This document shows positions 21,401 to 32,279 of a stretch of DNA of 64,000 nt, in pieces (within the stretch, counting starts at the first letter, position 1; each line of letters opens with the position of its first letter). Source of the DNA: Endomychus coccineus (lineage: Eukaryota > Arthropoda > Insecta > Coleoptera > Endomychidae); NCBI GenBank assembly GCA_958510875.1, contig OY294067.1, positions 104,700,010 to 104,764,009 of the forward strand, given 5' to 3'. The notes under the pieces were generated by a model. The model made no database searches. It was given only the letters and a program-made list of their open reading frames with translations, and was not told where the DNA came from. A program made the position numbers and the translations under genes.

Positions 21401-23516
21401 TATTTAGTAATTTAGTAATTTAGTAATTTAGTAATTTAGTAATTTATTCGTGCTAATATACAATGGTATTTGCACAAGTCTCACAACAAGGAATAAAATT
21501 AGGACATAAGTACAAGAAAATATTGTTAAAACTATGGAACAGATACTTTAAATTAATTGTGTTATAAAAACTACATATTAAACACTAATTACATGTAATT
21601 TAAATTGTAAAATTATAAAACAAAATCACGTACCTATTTATGATTAAAAAAACATTTGTTAAGAGGATTTAAATCACTATTTTTTGTATATTATTATACT
21701 CCTCCACAGAATAAAAAGATTTTTCAATAAAGTATTTTTTTAGTTTATCTCTAAAATATCTATATGGTAGGGCTTTGATATGTAGAGGCAGCTTATTAAA
21801 AAATTTGAAACATAAATAGTTTGGACCGTTTTGGGATTTCGAAAGTCTGATGTATGGAACCCTTATATTTCCAGACTGCCGTGTTTGATATTCGTGAATG
21901 TCCCTATTTAAGGTAACATTCCTAAGCTGCTTAAAAGCGTAACATAAGCATTCAAAGATGAACAGAGATGGGAAAGTGAGAATACCCAATTCAGAATAAC
22001 TTTTTTTACAATTTTCTCTATATTCCAATCCATCTATGATTCTAATTGCTCTCCGCTGCAACCTGAAAATGATATCCCCACCTGAACAGTGACCCCAAAC
22101 TAATATAGCATATCTCATATGTGACTCACATAGCGCAAAGTAAGCCGTTCGTAAGATTTGTTTGGAAATAGTTTGAGAGAGACTTCGAAGAACAAAAATA
22201 TTTCTACTTAGTTTGAGAGCAATGTGTTCAACGTGTAGATTCCAAGTAAGATTACTGTCAATGAGAACGGCCAGAAATTTTACAGGACCCGAATATTCAT
22301 TCAAGATCATTTCATCCCTTCTTAATGTAAATAACATCCTATTAGTTTTACTTTCATTCATACATAGTAAATTAGCATTGTACCATTCCAATGCTTTGAA
22401 AAGAACAATTTCACTTTTTTGTTGTACATCATGTAGGTTACTGTCTTCTACCTGAAGTTCATTATCATCTGCAAAAGATACACACTCCGCCAACGAAATG
22501 TAGTTTGGAAAATCGTTTACATATATTAGAAAAAGTATTGGTCCTAATATAGATCCCTGCGGAACTCCTATGGTTATTTTCTTCATTTCGGAACAATTTT
22601 TACTGTAAAAAACAGATTGATAGCGATCTTCTAGGTAAGATTTTATTAATAATATGCTCTGTTTGTCAAAACCACACTTGGATAACTTTTGCAATAGAGT
22701 TTGATGAACAACACAATCAAAAGCCTTAGATAGGTCTAAAAATAAGGCTATGGAGAAATTTCCCTTTTCAAAGCAATTTAATGTGGTTTTAACGAAGCGT
22801 TCAATAGCATCTGAGGTGGATAGATTTTTTCTGAAGCTATATTGAGTGATGTTAAAGAGACTGTTACTTTCAAAGTAATCAACTATTCTTTTGTTTAGAA
22901 CCTTCTCAAATATTTTCGATAGTACAGGTAATAATGAAATGGGCCGATAATTAGACACAATCTCTTTATCACCTGTTTTAAAGATAGGAATTATTTTGGC
23001 TAGTTTCAAGCACTTTGGGAAAACATTATCCTTAATGCATCTATTTATAAGTTTTGTTAAAGGAATAACAATATTATCTATATTTTTTTTCAAAAGAATA
23101 GTTGATAAACCAAAGCAATCAGAAGATTTGCTTTGCTTCATTTGATTGATTATATCTCGAATTTCAATAAATGTAACTTCGGAAAAAGAGAAAGTTGAAT
23201 GTACTTCAGGTACCTTCATTATATCAATTGCATCAAGTCTATTTGTGTTTTGTATTGAACTTGAAAGTTTGTGAGGTATTGAGATGAAATAATCATTGAA
23301 TTCGTTTGAATTTATGTTTACGTTAGAGTCATGAGAATAGTTATTTGATCGTTTTTGGTTGATAATATTCCACATAGTTTTAGTTTTGTTATTAGCCTGT
23401 TTAATAATATTATCATTAGCTGATATTCGAGCATTTTTTAAAGCGGTCTTATAGCGTATTCTTAGTTTATTTCTAGCAATCTTTAATTCATTTGTTTTAA
23501 TATTACTATATACATT
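21400..23516 (-). mobile_element. 5'-truncated CR1-like non-LTR retrotransposon
   Basis: Minus-strand element with a long, open RT and a 3' tail of five or so ATTACTAA units (21403-21446), a microsatellite tail as in CR1-group elements. The coding frame is cut at 23516, where a different tandem repeat begins, so the endonuclease and ORF1 are missing. It is the best preserved retroelement in the window. Confidence 0.85.
21669..23516 (-). CDS. non-LTR reverse transcriptase, 5' truncated, frame open
   Basis: A frame of about 615 codons without a stop, entering at the truncation (KIARNKLRIRYKTALKNARI, then MWNIINQKRSN). RT blocks in order: LAKIIPIFKTGDKEIVSNYR followed by PISLLPVLSKIFEK; FSIALFLDLSKAFDCVVHQT (catalytic D); IGVPQGSILGPILFLIYVND; CVSFADDNEL (the FADD core); NESKTNRMLF; VKFLAVLIDSNLTWNLHVEH. 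The C-terminal domain includes ALCESHMRYAILVWGHCSGG and HEYQTRQSGNIRVPY and ends FYSVEEYNNIQKIVI. It synthesises cDNA at the nicked target in the intact element. No damage visible in the RT, which suggests a young insertion. It lacks its endonuclease and cannot move by itself. Confidence 0.9.
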   Translation of the reverse strand, partial: NVYSNIKTNELKIARNKLRIRYKTALKNARISANDNIIKQANNKTKTMWNIINQKRSNNYSHDSNVNINSNEFNDYFISIPHKLSSSIQNTNRLDAIDIMKVPEVHSTFSFSEVTFIEIRDIINQMKQSKSSDCFGLSTILLKKNIDNIVIPLTKLINRCIKDNVFPKCLKLAKIIPIFKTGDKEIVSNYRPISLLPVLSKIFEKVLNKRIVDYFESNSLFNITQYSFRKNLSTSDAIERFVKTTLNCFEKGNFSIALFLDLSKAFDCVVHQTLLQKLSKCGFDKQSILLIKSYLEDRYQSVFYSKNCSEMKKITIGVPQGSILGPILFLIYVNDFPNYISLAECVSFADDNELQVEDSNLHDVQQKSEIVLFKALEWYNANLLCMNESKTNRMLFTLRRDEMILNEYSGPVKFLAVLIDSNLTWNLHVEHIALKLSRNIFVLRSLSQTISKQILRTAYFALCESHMRYAILVWGHCSGGDIIFRLQRRAIRIIDGLEYRENCKKSYSELGILTFPSLFIFECLCYAFKQLRNVTLNRDIHEYQTRQSGNIRVPYIRLSKSQNGPNYLCFKFFNKLPLHIKALPYRYFRDKLKKYFIEKSFYSVEEYNNIQKIVI

Positions 23517-23517
23517 G

Positions 23518-23720
23518 AAACAGAAAGTGACGTCACCGGCCTGCGATCATCGTTCGTGGACTATGGACGCCGGCTGCTACCCACGAAATTCAGTGGAACG
23601 GTTAGTGACGTCATTGACCAGCGATCATCGTTCGTGAACTATGGTCGCCATCTACCAGCAAAATTCATTTGACGTCATCATCTAGCAATCATAGCTTACG
23701 AACTAAGGTCGCCGGAGTAT
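23518..23720. repeat. degenerate tandem repeat with TGACGTCA octamers
   Basis: Two and a half related units, each with GACGTCA, GCGATCATCGTTCGTG and ACTATGG-CGCC. The CRE-like palindrome TGACGTCA occurs at 23528-23535, 23606-23613 and 23670-23677. It abuts the 5' break of the non-LTR element at 23516. Whether the octamers bind CREB/ATF-type factors is not known. Confidence 0.75.
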
Positions 23721-24059
23721 GAGATGAATGTCAAAATTCAATCTAATGATTATTATTAAAAACAAAGAGTTAATAGATTCAGTAACAAATTTATCAGTCA
23801 ATTGTATTATTACTTAAACTGAATCACCAACTCCCAAAAATGTTTCAATAGAAAACGTAATTTTCCTTCTTTTACTGCTAATCCAAATCATAATATACCT
23901 GTCAAATATGATGTAGTGATGTAGTCCATCATATTTCTACTAGAGACACTGTAGGCGCCCTTGCGGAGACAGATGTAGTTTCCATTCCTTACATTCAAAA
24001 TTTTAACATGAATTTAAATGATTGCTCAATTTTTCAAAATTAGACATCATTTGAGCCAA

Positions 24060-25210
24060 CCACCGTATTCACGTAGCACCGGAAGAGGTTTTCAAAACTG
24101 CAATTACTACACCTTTTGGTCTTTTTACTTCCAAAAGAATGCTGGACGAAATTTCAACGCTTCATAAATAAAGATATAACATGACTTGATTTCACATTTT
24201 GCTATATAGATGACCATCGAAATGCATTTTTGACGTAGATAACTTTTATAGTTTAAGAGATATCCTCACGTGCAATTCTTCCTTCTAAAGACCTTATCCC
24301 AGACATCGATAATTTCTCATATCGCCATCCCTCAAACTATTGTAAGGTTTTGCTGGAATGGTGAATTATTATCATCGTTTTATTCCAAATTTGGTCCAAT
24401 TATTAGCACCCATTTATGATCTAATGGATGAATTAGAAAATTTATTGCGAAACTCTATTTTTGGGCTCATATGAATTTAGACATTAGTTCATGGCCCAAA
24501 TGTCAGAATTAAAAATTCACAAATTTGTAAAATCACCTCTTGGTGAATTTAATATTCCAACCTCCCACTTTTGCCACATTCACATAGATTTAGTCGGACC
24601 TCCTTCGCCATCTAAAGGTTATGCATATATATATTAACTATAGTTGACTGTTCGGAAGTATATTCACTTCTAAATATTTCTGTATCATCAATCATAGAAA
24701 ACTTCATTACAGATTACATCTCACGTTTCGGCTTCCCATCTCAAATAATCTAAAATGAATTTGGATCAAAAATGTTTTTTGAATTTTTTTAATTGATAGG
24801 AACGCAGAGAATTCTTACCACCAGCTATAATCCGAAAAGCAACGGCATGGTTGAACGTTTTCATAAACAACTTAAGTCAGCCAACAAATAAAACATCAGA
24901 TTTGCTTAAACATTTTAAAATTCATTCTTCAAATTTAAGCCCAGTGCTTCCTCCACATCAACAACCCAACAAAATTTCTATTTTAATGATTTGACGACAA
25001 CATTAAAAAGGCACTGCAACCACCATAGGATGGACCATTTGCACTTTTGGGCAAAACAGGCGAAATTTTTAAGAATTTCGATAAACAACACTCCCTAATA
25101 CATTTCGATTGACAGACTCAAGCTTGCTCATGTTAGACTTTATTTTGAACAACAACGGAAGGAAAAAGTAGCTTTTTCTTTAAACGTAATTTTTTTTTGT
25201 CTGGCGAGGA
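24060..25210 (+). pseudogene. decayed Ty3/gypsy pol (RT end and integrase)
   Basis: RT pieces: KTAITTPFGLFTSKRML-like at 24080-24140 and FAGMVNYYHRFIPNLVQLLA at 24345-24400 (end of RT). After an apparent deletion of RNase H, the integrase follows: SSWPKCQN, CHIHIDLVGPPSPSKGYAYI, FITDYISRFGFPSQII, and TTSYNPKSNGMVERFHKQLK. The D, D and E regions of the integrase core are recognisable but the frame has many stops. A purine-rich tract and TGTGGGATACC at about 25205-25225 could mark the PPT and the start of a 3' LTR; no 5' LTR was found. Confidence 0.75.
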
Positions 25211-26220
25211 ATGATGTGGGATACCGCAACTCTATTTCTTCGTTATCTATGTTTTCCTATTCATCTATTATACAATATATCAATGTACAGACAACGGAAT
25301 AATCAACAACGATATCAACAGAATTTATAAAAACAACAACAATTACTAAGAAAACAGACATGCGAGTCGAGTTCATATTCTAATACCTGTCGAGCGGTGA
25401 ATATTGTCTGTTTGCTGAAATCATGGTTCAAAACTACCACTACAATATATCCTGATACGAGACTATTGCCTCTCCTTTGCCACACTGTCCAACTCTCATG
25501 CCTAGCACAGTATTCACCAAAGAGTTCTATATATAGAGTAGACAAGTAGTGTGTTAAGCATAGGAAAGCGCTGGTAACTAGTCGGACATTCTGTCCTTCT
25601 CGCACATGTAGTGCCCTCGTGGTGCGCTCTCACTCACATGGTGATGCCAATGAAGGAGCAAAAGTACTTCAATATGAGATAGTTTCAAATGAAGATGGTC
25701 AACCAGATACTGATGAGACGGTGCAGCATTTCTAGAGGAAGTTACGATTAATTTGCAGTTTGTAATTCAATAATGAATTTGAAAACAAATGTTTCTCTTT
25801 TTATACAGTGTATCTTTTATACAGATCTAAGAAAATCAAAGTAGTTTGGTGCGCCCTCCTCCTCTGAGTTTGTTGTAAAGACCAAAAATTCGGCTTCTAG
25901 AAATATTTATTGATAGTATAAGAATGAATGGAATAGATAATTACTATTTACCTCCTTCGGTGACTCTCTGATTAACTACGTTTTTGACTTTTCAAAATGC
26001 TAGGTTATATCAGAAGTTACATCTGACCTGACAGTTCGGAGTTCTCGTTCGATTTTTAAATTGTTCGCGGTAAAATAAAATCCTGAACGAGTTCATAACT
26101 ATACATGCGCTCTACTGATTCAGTTCTGAACTAGTTCGGAATAGGTTCGGATTTTGATTCGCGAACAAAGTCATTCTGAGGATGTCACTTTGTGGTGTAT
26201 ATTCTTATTGAGTCAAATTA
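25211..26220. other. possible LTR remnant, otherwise nothing recognised
   Basis: The first 400 bp follow directly after the gypsy pol end and may be a 3' LTR; without a second copy this is weak. 26030-26170 has repeated GTTCG/CGAAC half sites. No gene. Confidence 0.3.
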
Positions 26221-27807
26221 GTGTTCGGTTTGCAGCAAGACTCTGCAAAGTTATCAAAAGATAACAGAGCCAGAATTGGATCAGTGATTCTTCCGAGTGG
26301 TGAGTATACCAAGTCTCTGAAGGAGACGCTGAGATACCTAGTGTTAGTTCATTTTCCTGACTCTGAAGGCAGAAGTTTGACAACCGAAAGAGACGATAGA
26401 CAGAGTGACCGTCGTAACGGTGACTTTCGTCTGTCCTCCGACATAGTCAATTGTGACAAGGTGAAGTGAGCCATATCCGGGTTCGCACCGTACAAATTAC
26501 CAGGCGAAGATCGAATCTTCCCGGCTCTCCTACAATAGGGTCAGAAAATAATCATCAAGCTATCGGTCAAAATCTTCCTATGTACTGGCTTTATTGCAAA
26601 GCTATGACGGGCAGTGAAAGTCGTGTTCATTCCACAGGCGGGTAAAACTGATTATACCCAAGCTAAGACATTCCGCCCTATCAGTATAACCTCCTATTAA
26701 AGGCAATGGAGAGACTGATTGACAGACACTTAAGAGATGGCCCACTGAAGGCCCATCCCTTACACCGTCGTCAACACGCCTACCAGGCTGGCCTCTTGAC
26801 TGAAACGGCCTTGCATCATCTAGTCACAAGAATAGATGGTGCTATGGCCCGTGAGGAACACGCCCTGGAGGTATTTATGAACATCGAAGGGGCATAAGAC
26901 AACACGTTCGTCGAGTCTATCTACTCAGCCGTGGAGAAGCATGGAGTCAGTCCAACATTGGTCCAGTGGATTGAATCCATGCTAACTACGCGTGCGATAA
27001 GGACGTAACATAACGGATGCATTGTTCAAACTACCGCTACAAAAGGCTGTCTACAGGGAGGTGTTTTATCTCCGCTTCTGTGGGGTCTTGTAGTCGATAG
27101 ACTTTTGGAGGATCTGGAAGAGGCTGGGTTTTATGCCCTAGCCTATGCCGATGACTTGGCTGGCATCACCTTCGGGCGGAACTCGGGGACACTGAGCGAG
27201 CTGGATTACACGCTGCTCAGCATAGTGGATGACTGGTGCCGCACGGATGGGCTCAGGGTAAATCCAGGCAAAACGGAAGTTGTTCTGTTTACAAAAGAAA
27301 GGCAAGTAGGGCACACTGCCAGGGATTCCTTTCTCTGGAAAGGTCCTGCAATTCAAAGGGTCGGTGAAGTTATCCCAAACTTTAAACTGACCTAGCGCGA
27401 ACACCTCGAATATCGAGTGTGGAAGGCCTCTGCGACTTTTTGGGCATGCAGAAGAACTTTCAGCAGCACCTAGGGATTGCAGTCAAAGATTCTTTATCGG
27501 ATCTATACCGCTGCGATCAGGCCTATGGTTACCTATGCTGCGGTGGTGTGGTGGTAGGAGACAAGGATTGGTATTTCCCAGCGTCCCCTGGACCGACTGC
27601 AGCGGCTTGCATGCATAGGTATACTGAGTGGTATAAGGTCGGCTACAACGAGAGCCCTTGAAGCTCTCGCCGGATTACCACCGGTGGCCAAAGACCACTA
27701 TCTCAGTGACTCTAGGCGCTTACTGTACGGTTTTTTAGGCCGAGGTCTATGCAATATTGAATTGTGCTATGGAAAACCTGCGAAGAAACTATGTAAACAG
27801 GAGTATA
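26221..27807 (+). pseudogene. LOA/R1-like non-LTR element, RT part
   Basis: GC-rich compared with its surroundings. Pieces in order: ILPSGEYTKSLKETLRYLVL, PYKLPGEDRIFPALLQ, VVFIPQAGKTDYTQAKTFRP, MERLIDRHLRDGP, HRRQHAYQAGLLTETALHHL, a damaged motif A (EGA), GCLQGGVLSPLLWGLVVDRL, LAYADDLAGITFG (YADD at 27144-27155), DDWCRTDGLRVNPGKTEVVL, then CRRTF and YAAVVWW. At least six frame changes or stops. At 27807 it is interrupted by the foldback 27808-30880 and continues at 30883 with RNase H. The combination of RT, RNase H and HNC-type tail fits LOA/R1/I-group elements; exact clade is not decided. Confidence 0.85.
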
Positions 27808-28059
27808 CAGCGTGATCAATTAAGGGCGGCTCTCGGCCATATTTCAGAAACTACTGGGAATAGAAATGTGGAAAAAAGATGTATGATTAAAGTGACCATG
27901 AGAAAATCTTGGAAATGATTTTTAAGTTCTGAATTTTGCCGCAAGGGGGCGCAATTGAAAATTAAATATTAAAATTCCAAATTTCTCCGAAAATTCTCAA
28001 ATTAAGGTATATCTTTATTAACATCATTAGAAAGGTTAGACAATTTTATATCATTTTGA

Positions 28060-29520
28060 TCTGAAGTTCATTGGCGTACAGACGTTGATAAGACTATTGA
28101 AAGTATAATCAATCAAATCGATGTAGTTTCTAAACCACTAATTCGATTTTAGTAAACTTAAGTGTATATGGAAGAAGAAAGTATGTACTTTCAACTGACG
28201 TATCTATTGGTACACGATGGTCCCTAATAAAATTGCTAGAGGGCGTAATTTGTAATGAGAACCGTTTTTTTTATTTTATCTCAAAAACTCAAATCATACG
28301 GTATAACTATGACATGATAATCGAAAATGAGATTAAATTTGCAACAAAAACCTGAAAACCGCACATCGATATCTTTTTTCGTTTCAAAGTTATAGTAAAA
28401 AATGTACGTTCGTGACACAGGAACCTGTAACCTCTAATTTAATTATATCAGGAGAACTATGGGGAAATTGTTTTCGCTAATGCATTTTCCATATGATATA
28501 GGCAAATAAATATCCACAATTCCAAGTCTCGAGTGGAATCTTCATTGAGTTCCGAAGTTCATTGGCGTACCAACCTTTATAAGAGTGGGGGAACGTATAA
28601 TCAATTAAAACGATGTAGTTTCTAAACGACTCATTCGATTTTAGTAAACTTGAGTTTATATGGGAGAAGAAAGTACGTACTTTCAACTGACGTATTTATT
28701 GGTACACGATAGTTCCTAATAAAATTGCTAGAGGGCGTAATTTGTAATGATTACAGTTTTTTTGATTTTATCTCAAAAACTCAAATCATACGGTATAACT
28801 ATGACATGATAATCGAAAATGAGATTAAATTTGCAACAAAAACCTGAAAACCGCACATCGATATCTTTTTTCGTTTCAAAGTTATAGTAAAAAATGTACG
28901 TTCGTGACACAGGAACCTGTAACCTCTAATTTAATTATATCAGGAGAATTATGGGGAAATTGTTTTCGCTAATGCATTTTCCATATGATATAGGCAAATA
29001 AATATCCACAATTCCAAGTCTCGAGTGGAATCTTCATTGAGTTCCGAAGTTCATTGGCGTACCAACCTTTATAAGAGTGGGGGAACGTATAATCAATTAA
29101 AACGATGTAGTTTCTAAACGACTCATTCGATTTTAGTAAACTTGAGTTTATATGGGAGAAGAAAGTACGTACTTTCAACTGACGTATTTATTGGTACACG
29201 ATAGTTCCTAATAAAATTGCTAGAGGGCGTAATTTGTAATGATTACAGTTTTTTTGATTTTATCTCAAAAACTCAAATCATACGGTATAACTATGACATG
29301 ATAATCGAAAATGAGATTAAATTTGCAACAAAAACCTGAAAACCGTACATCGATATCTTTTTTCGTTTCAAAGTTATAGTAAAAAATGTACGTTCGTGAT
29401 ATATGAACCTATTACCTCTAATTTAATTTTATCAGAAGGATTATGGGGAAATTGTTTCCGCTATTTCATTTTCCATACGATATAGGCAAATATCTACACT
29501 ATTAACACACTAGTGGATTC
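28060..29520 (+). repeat. 492-bp tandem repeat, about 2.9 units
   Basis: Units begin near 28062, 28553 and 29045. Units 2 and 3 are nearly identical over most of their length (identical 69-residue by-product frames exactly 492 bp apart, at 28477 and 28969 on the minus strand). The first unit is clearly more diverged. Recent duplication, or possibly an assembly effect. Confidence 0.9.
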
Positions 29521-30249
29521 TTCGTTGCGTTGGTAGCGTTTTGTGAATTTGGAGTCATGTTAGCCATATTTCATTATTTGACAGGAAGCCATGAAATAAA
29601 TCAAAAGAACTTGTCAAGTAAGCTCTTCTGTCTGTTCTGTTTGTTCAGATAATTCACAGAAGGTGCCACATCGGTTCACAGAATTTGTGACAAGATTTGT
29701 TCATTTCGGGCAGCCATATTTTTACATTATTACAAAAATTTAATCCGTTGTCGAAATCTCCAGTATTTAGGGGGCTTGATGAAGTTCAATATGGTAGGGA
29801 TGCACTCGAAATTGATCTGATACTCAGACAGGAAGCTCATTATGTACATAAGCTTAGACATTTATAACATTTTCCTCAACACTTACCCTTCGATTTCTTT
29901 GCAATGGTGGAAGTGGTTGAACGCAACTGTGCTGCTGCAGACGTCGAGCTAGACGCAGGAAAGTTCTTTTGAAATAATGTCTCCTATTAGGTACTGTATT
30001 ACCGGGATGCTAATGCTGCATTTTCGAAACACTGAAAAAACTGCCAACATATCGTAAGCTTCTTCATTTGTGAAAGGCATTTTAAAATAGTTAGGTATAT
30101 TAAATCATGATAAACAATATTAGATTTTGCTTATCTGAATTTATCTGTAAACAGAACAAACCCAAGAGCTTACTTGACAAGTTCTTTAGATTTAATTAAT
30201 GGCCTCCTGTGCAATAATGACTCCAATTTCACAATTGACTTATTAACTC

Positions 30250-30790
30250 AATGAAGAATCCACTCGAGTTGAAATTGTGGATATTTGCCTATATCATATG
30301 GAAAATGCAATAGCGAAAACAATTTCCCCATAATTCTTCTGATATAATTAAATCAGAGGTTTCAGGTTCCTGTGTCACGAACGTACATTTTTTACTATAA
30401 CTTTGAAACGAAAAAAGATATCGATGTGCGGTTTTCAGGTTTTTGTTGCAAATTTAATCTCATTTTCGATTATCATGTCATAGTTATACCGTATGATTTG
30501 AGTTTTTGAGATAAAATCAAAAAAACTGTTATCATTACAAATTACGCCCTCTAGCAATTTTATTAGGAACTATCGTGTACCAATAGATTCGTCAGTTGAA
30601 AGTACGTACTTTCTCCTCCCATATAAACTTAAGTTTACTAAAATCGACTGAGTCGTTTAGAAACTACATCGATTTGATTGATTATACTTTCAATAGCTTC
30701 CTCCACTCTTATCAAGGTCGATACGCCAATGAACTTTGGATCAAAATGATATAAAATTGTCTAACCTTTCTAATGATAATAATAATTAAT
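30250..30790 (-). repeat. single inverted copy of the 492-bp unit
   Basis: Reverse complement of the tandem unit, including the TGTACGTTCGTGACACAGG and GATATCGATGTGCGG-type blocks. It forms the right arm of the foldback. Confidence 0.88.
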
Positions 30791-30882
30791 GGTCACTTTA
30801 ATCATACATTTTTTTTCCACATTTCTATTCCCAGTAGTTTCTGAGATATGACCGAGAGCCGCCCTTCACTGATCACGCTGTA

Positions 30883-31573
30883 TATATTTGCACAGACAGC
30901 CGGTCGGCTCTGGGAACTCTCAAATCGCCCAGAGTCACATCAAGACTTGTCAAAGAATGCAGGGATACAATGTCTGAACTAGCCAGGAGAAATAAAGTAC
31001 AACTCATCTGGTTTCCTGGACACAGTGGAGTTGTAGGAAACGAAATGGCCAACTCCCTGGCCAGGCGAGGGTCGTTTAGAGCCCCGTTGGGCCAGAGCCA
31101 ATGGTCGCTCTATCAAATTGAGTGGAAGTGCTCGCCCTTCTGGACCAACTGAATAAAGAATAGTCTGAACTGTGGCGAGAATCACCATGCATGAGGCAGG
31201 CCAAGCTCTTCATCAAAAAGCCTGTGCCTGAGATCTCGAAGAAACTCCTTTCTCTGAACAGAAAGGACATCAGACAGATGACTGGAATCCTAGCCGGTCA
31301 CTGTCGTCTTAACAAACACCTAAACAATATGGGCATCACAGATGACCCAATATGTAGGAAATGCAGAGAGGCGGAGGAAACTGCCTCTCACATCCTGTTG
31401 GAATGCCCAGCGTTGGCATCCCTCAGGCACCGACACTTCGGAAAATCAAAGCTGCTCCCAGTTTATCGAAGTCAGCACTGGCAATATTCTGGGTGGCCCC
31501 AACTAATTGGCCTAAGTGCATCTTCTATGACGAGGAACACAAAAATGTGACGTCATTTTGGAAAATTAAATAA
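30883..31573 (+). pseudogene. LOA/R1-like element, RNase H and C-terminal region
   Basis: Continuation of the element at 26221-27807. RNase H: YICTDSRSALGTLKSPRVTS (the TDS active-site block), ECRDTMSELARRNKVQLIWF, PGHSGVVGNEMANSLARRGS. The C-terminal domain has RKDIRQMTGILAGHCRLNKH and the zinc-knuckle CRKCREAEETASHILLEC (CxxC-x-x-E-T-x-x-H-x-x-x-x-C). A stop follows the RNase H near 31150. The 3' end after 31573 has no obvious tail. Confidence 0.85.
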
Positions 31574-31659
31574 ATTAATCTCGTATACTTCTGCAGAGCA
31601 AATATATGATTGTGATATATATTTATAGCCAGGAAAACTCTTCTGCCATAACGATACGA

Positions 31660-32275
31660 AAATTATTATAGATTCTAGCTAAAAAACCGAAGGTGGATGT
31701 CAATATTGCAACTTGCAAGGGACTACAACACAGTTCCTATTCCTACCACTTTGGAGAGATTTATTACTTTTAAATTTGATTCAACCTATAGAAACGGCAT
31801 AATCATCTCCAAATTGATTTAGGTACGCACGAACATATCCCCTCACAAACAGATATCTTCTCAAAAATAGTCTACATGGATTCAGAAAGACTCAAAAAGG
31901 ATATTTCCAATAAAATACGGATTTTATTAAAGCCGATTGAAATACTTCCCTTACTAGATATAGAGAGGGAAGTAAAACCATTGTTTATAACACTTAGCTG
32001 TGATCCTACTTTTTTTTATACATAGACCCGACAAGTTTTTCAGTGTCGAGTTCTGAAAACAGTTACAGTTTACATAAAGAAGATATAAATTTCACCTACG
32101 TTATAATATCACCCATGTCCCAGATATTTGCATCTATGTATAACCCAAGAATTATACATATATTCTTGGGTGTAACCTAAAGGATACTAGCTGAATTCAT
32201 ATTAGAATCAGTAGAGAATTTAAAACATAATAAACAGAGTGGTGATGCAGTTTTGAAGGATAAAATATTTCACTG
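31660..32275 (+). repeat. dispersed repeat, copy 2
   Basis: Aligns with 10150-10450 in its first 320 bp (AAAACCGAAGGTGGATGTCA, GAAACGGCATAATCATCTCC, AAATAGTCTACATGGATTC, GGGAAGTAAAA) and with 33855-34255 in its second part (CTTAGCTGTGATCCT, TTTTCAGTGTCGAGTT, CAGATATTTGCATCTATG). Non-coding. Confidence 0.7.
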
Positions 32276-32279
32276 ATAA

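Larger units (their letters stand above)
27808..30880. mobile_element. CAGCGTGATC foldback element with tandem-expanded left arm
   Basis: 3073 bp, ends CAGCGTGATCA / TGATCACGCTG, arms pairing over the outer 230 bp and again over the inner repeated segment. Flanked by TA (27806-27807 and 30881-30882). Removing the element and one TA restores RSIYICTDSRSALG in the RNase H of the host retroelement, which shows that the duplication is 2 bp. The left arm holds about three tandem 492-bp units (28060-29520), the right arm one inverted unit (30250-30790). The central 700 bp also has partial inverted symmetry. No transposase recognised. Confidence 0.87.

Noticed and set aside
28477..29178. Two identical 69-residue minus-strand proteins
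   Set aside because: They result from the 492-bp tandem duplication in a non-coding foldback arm.
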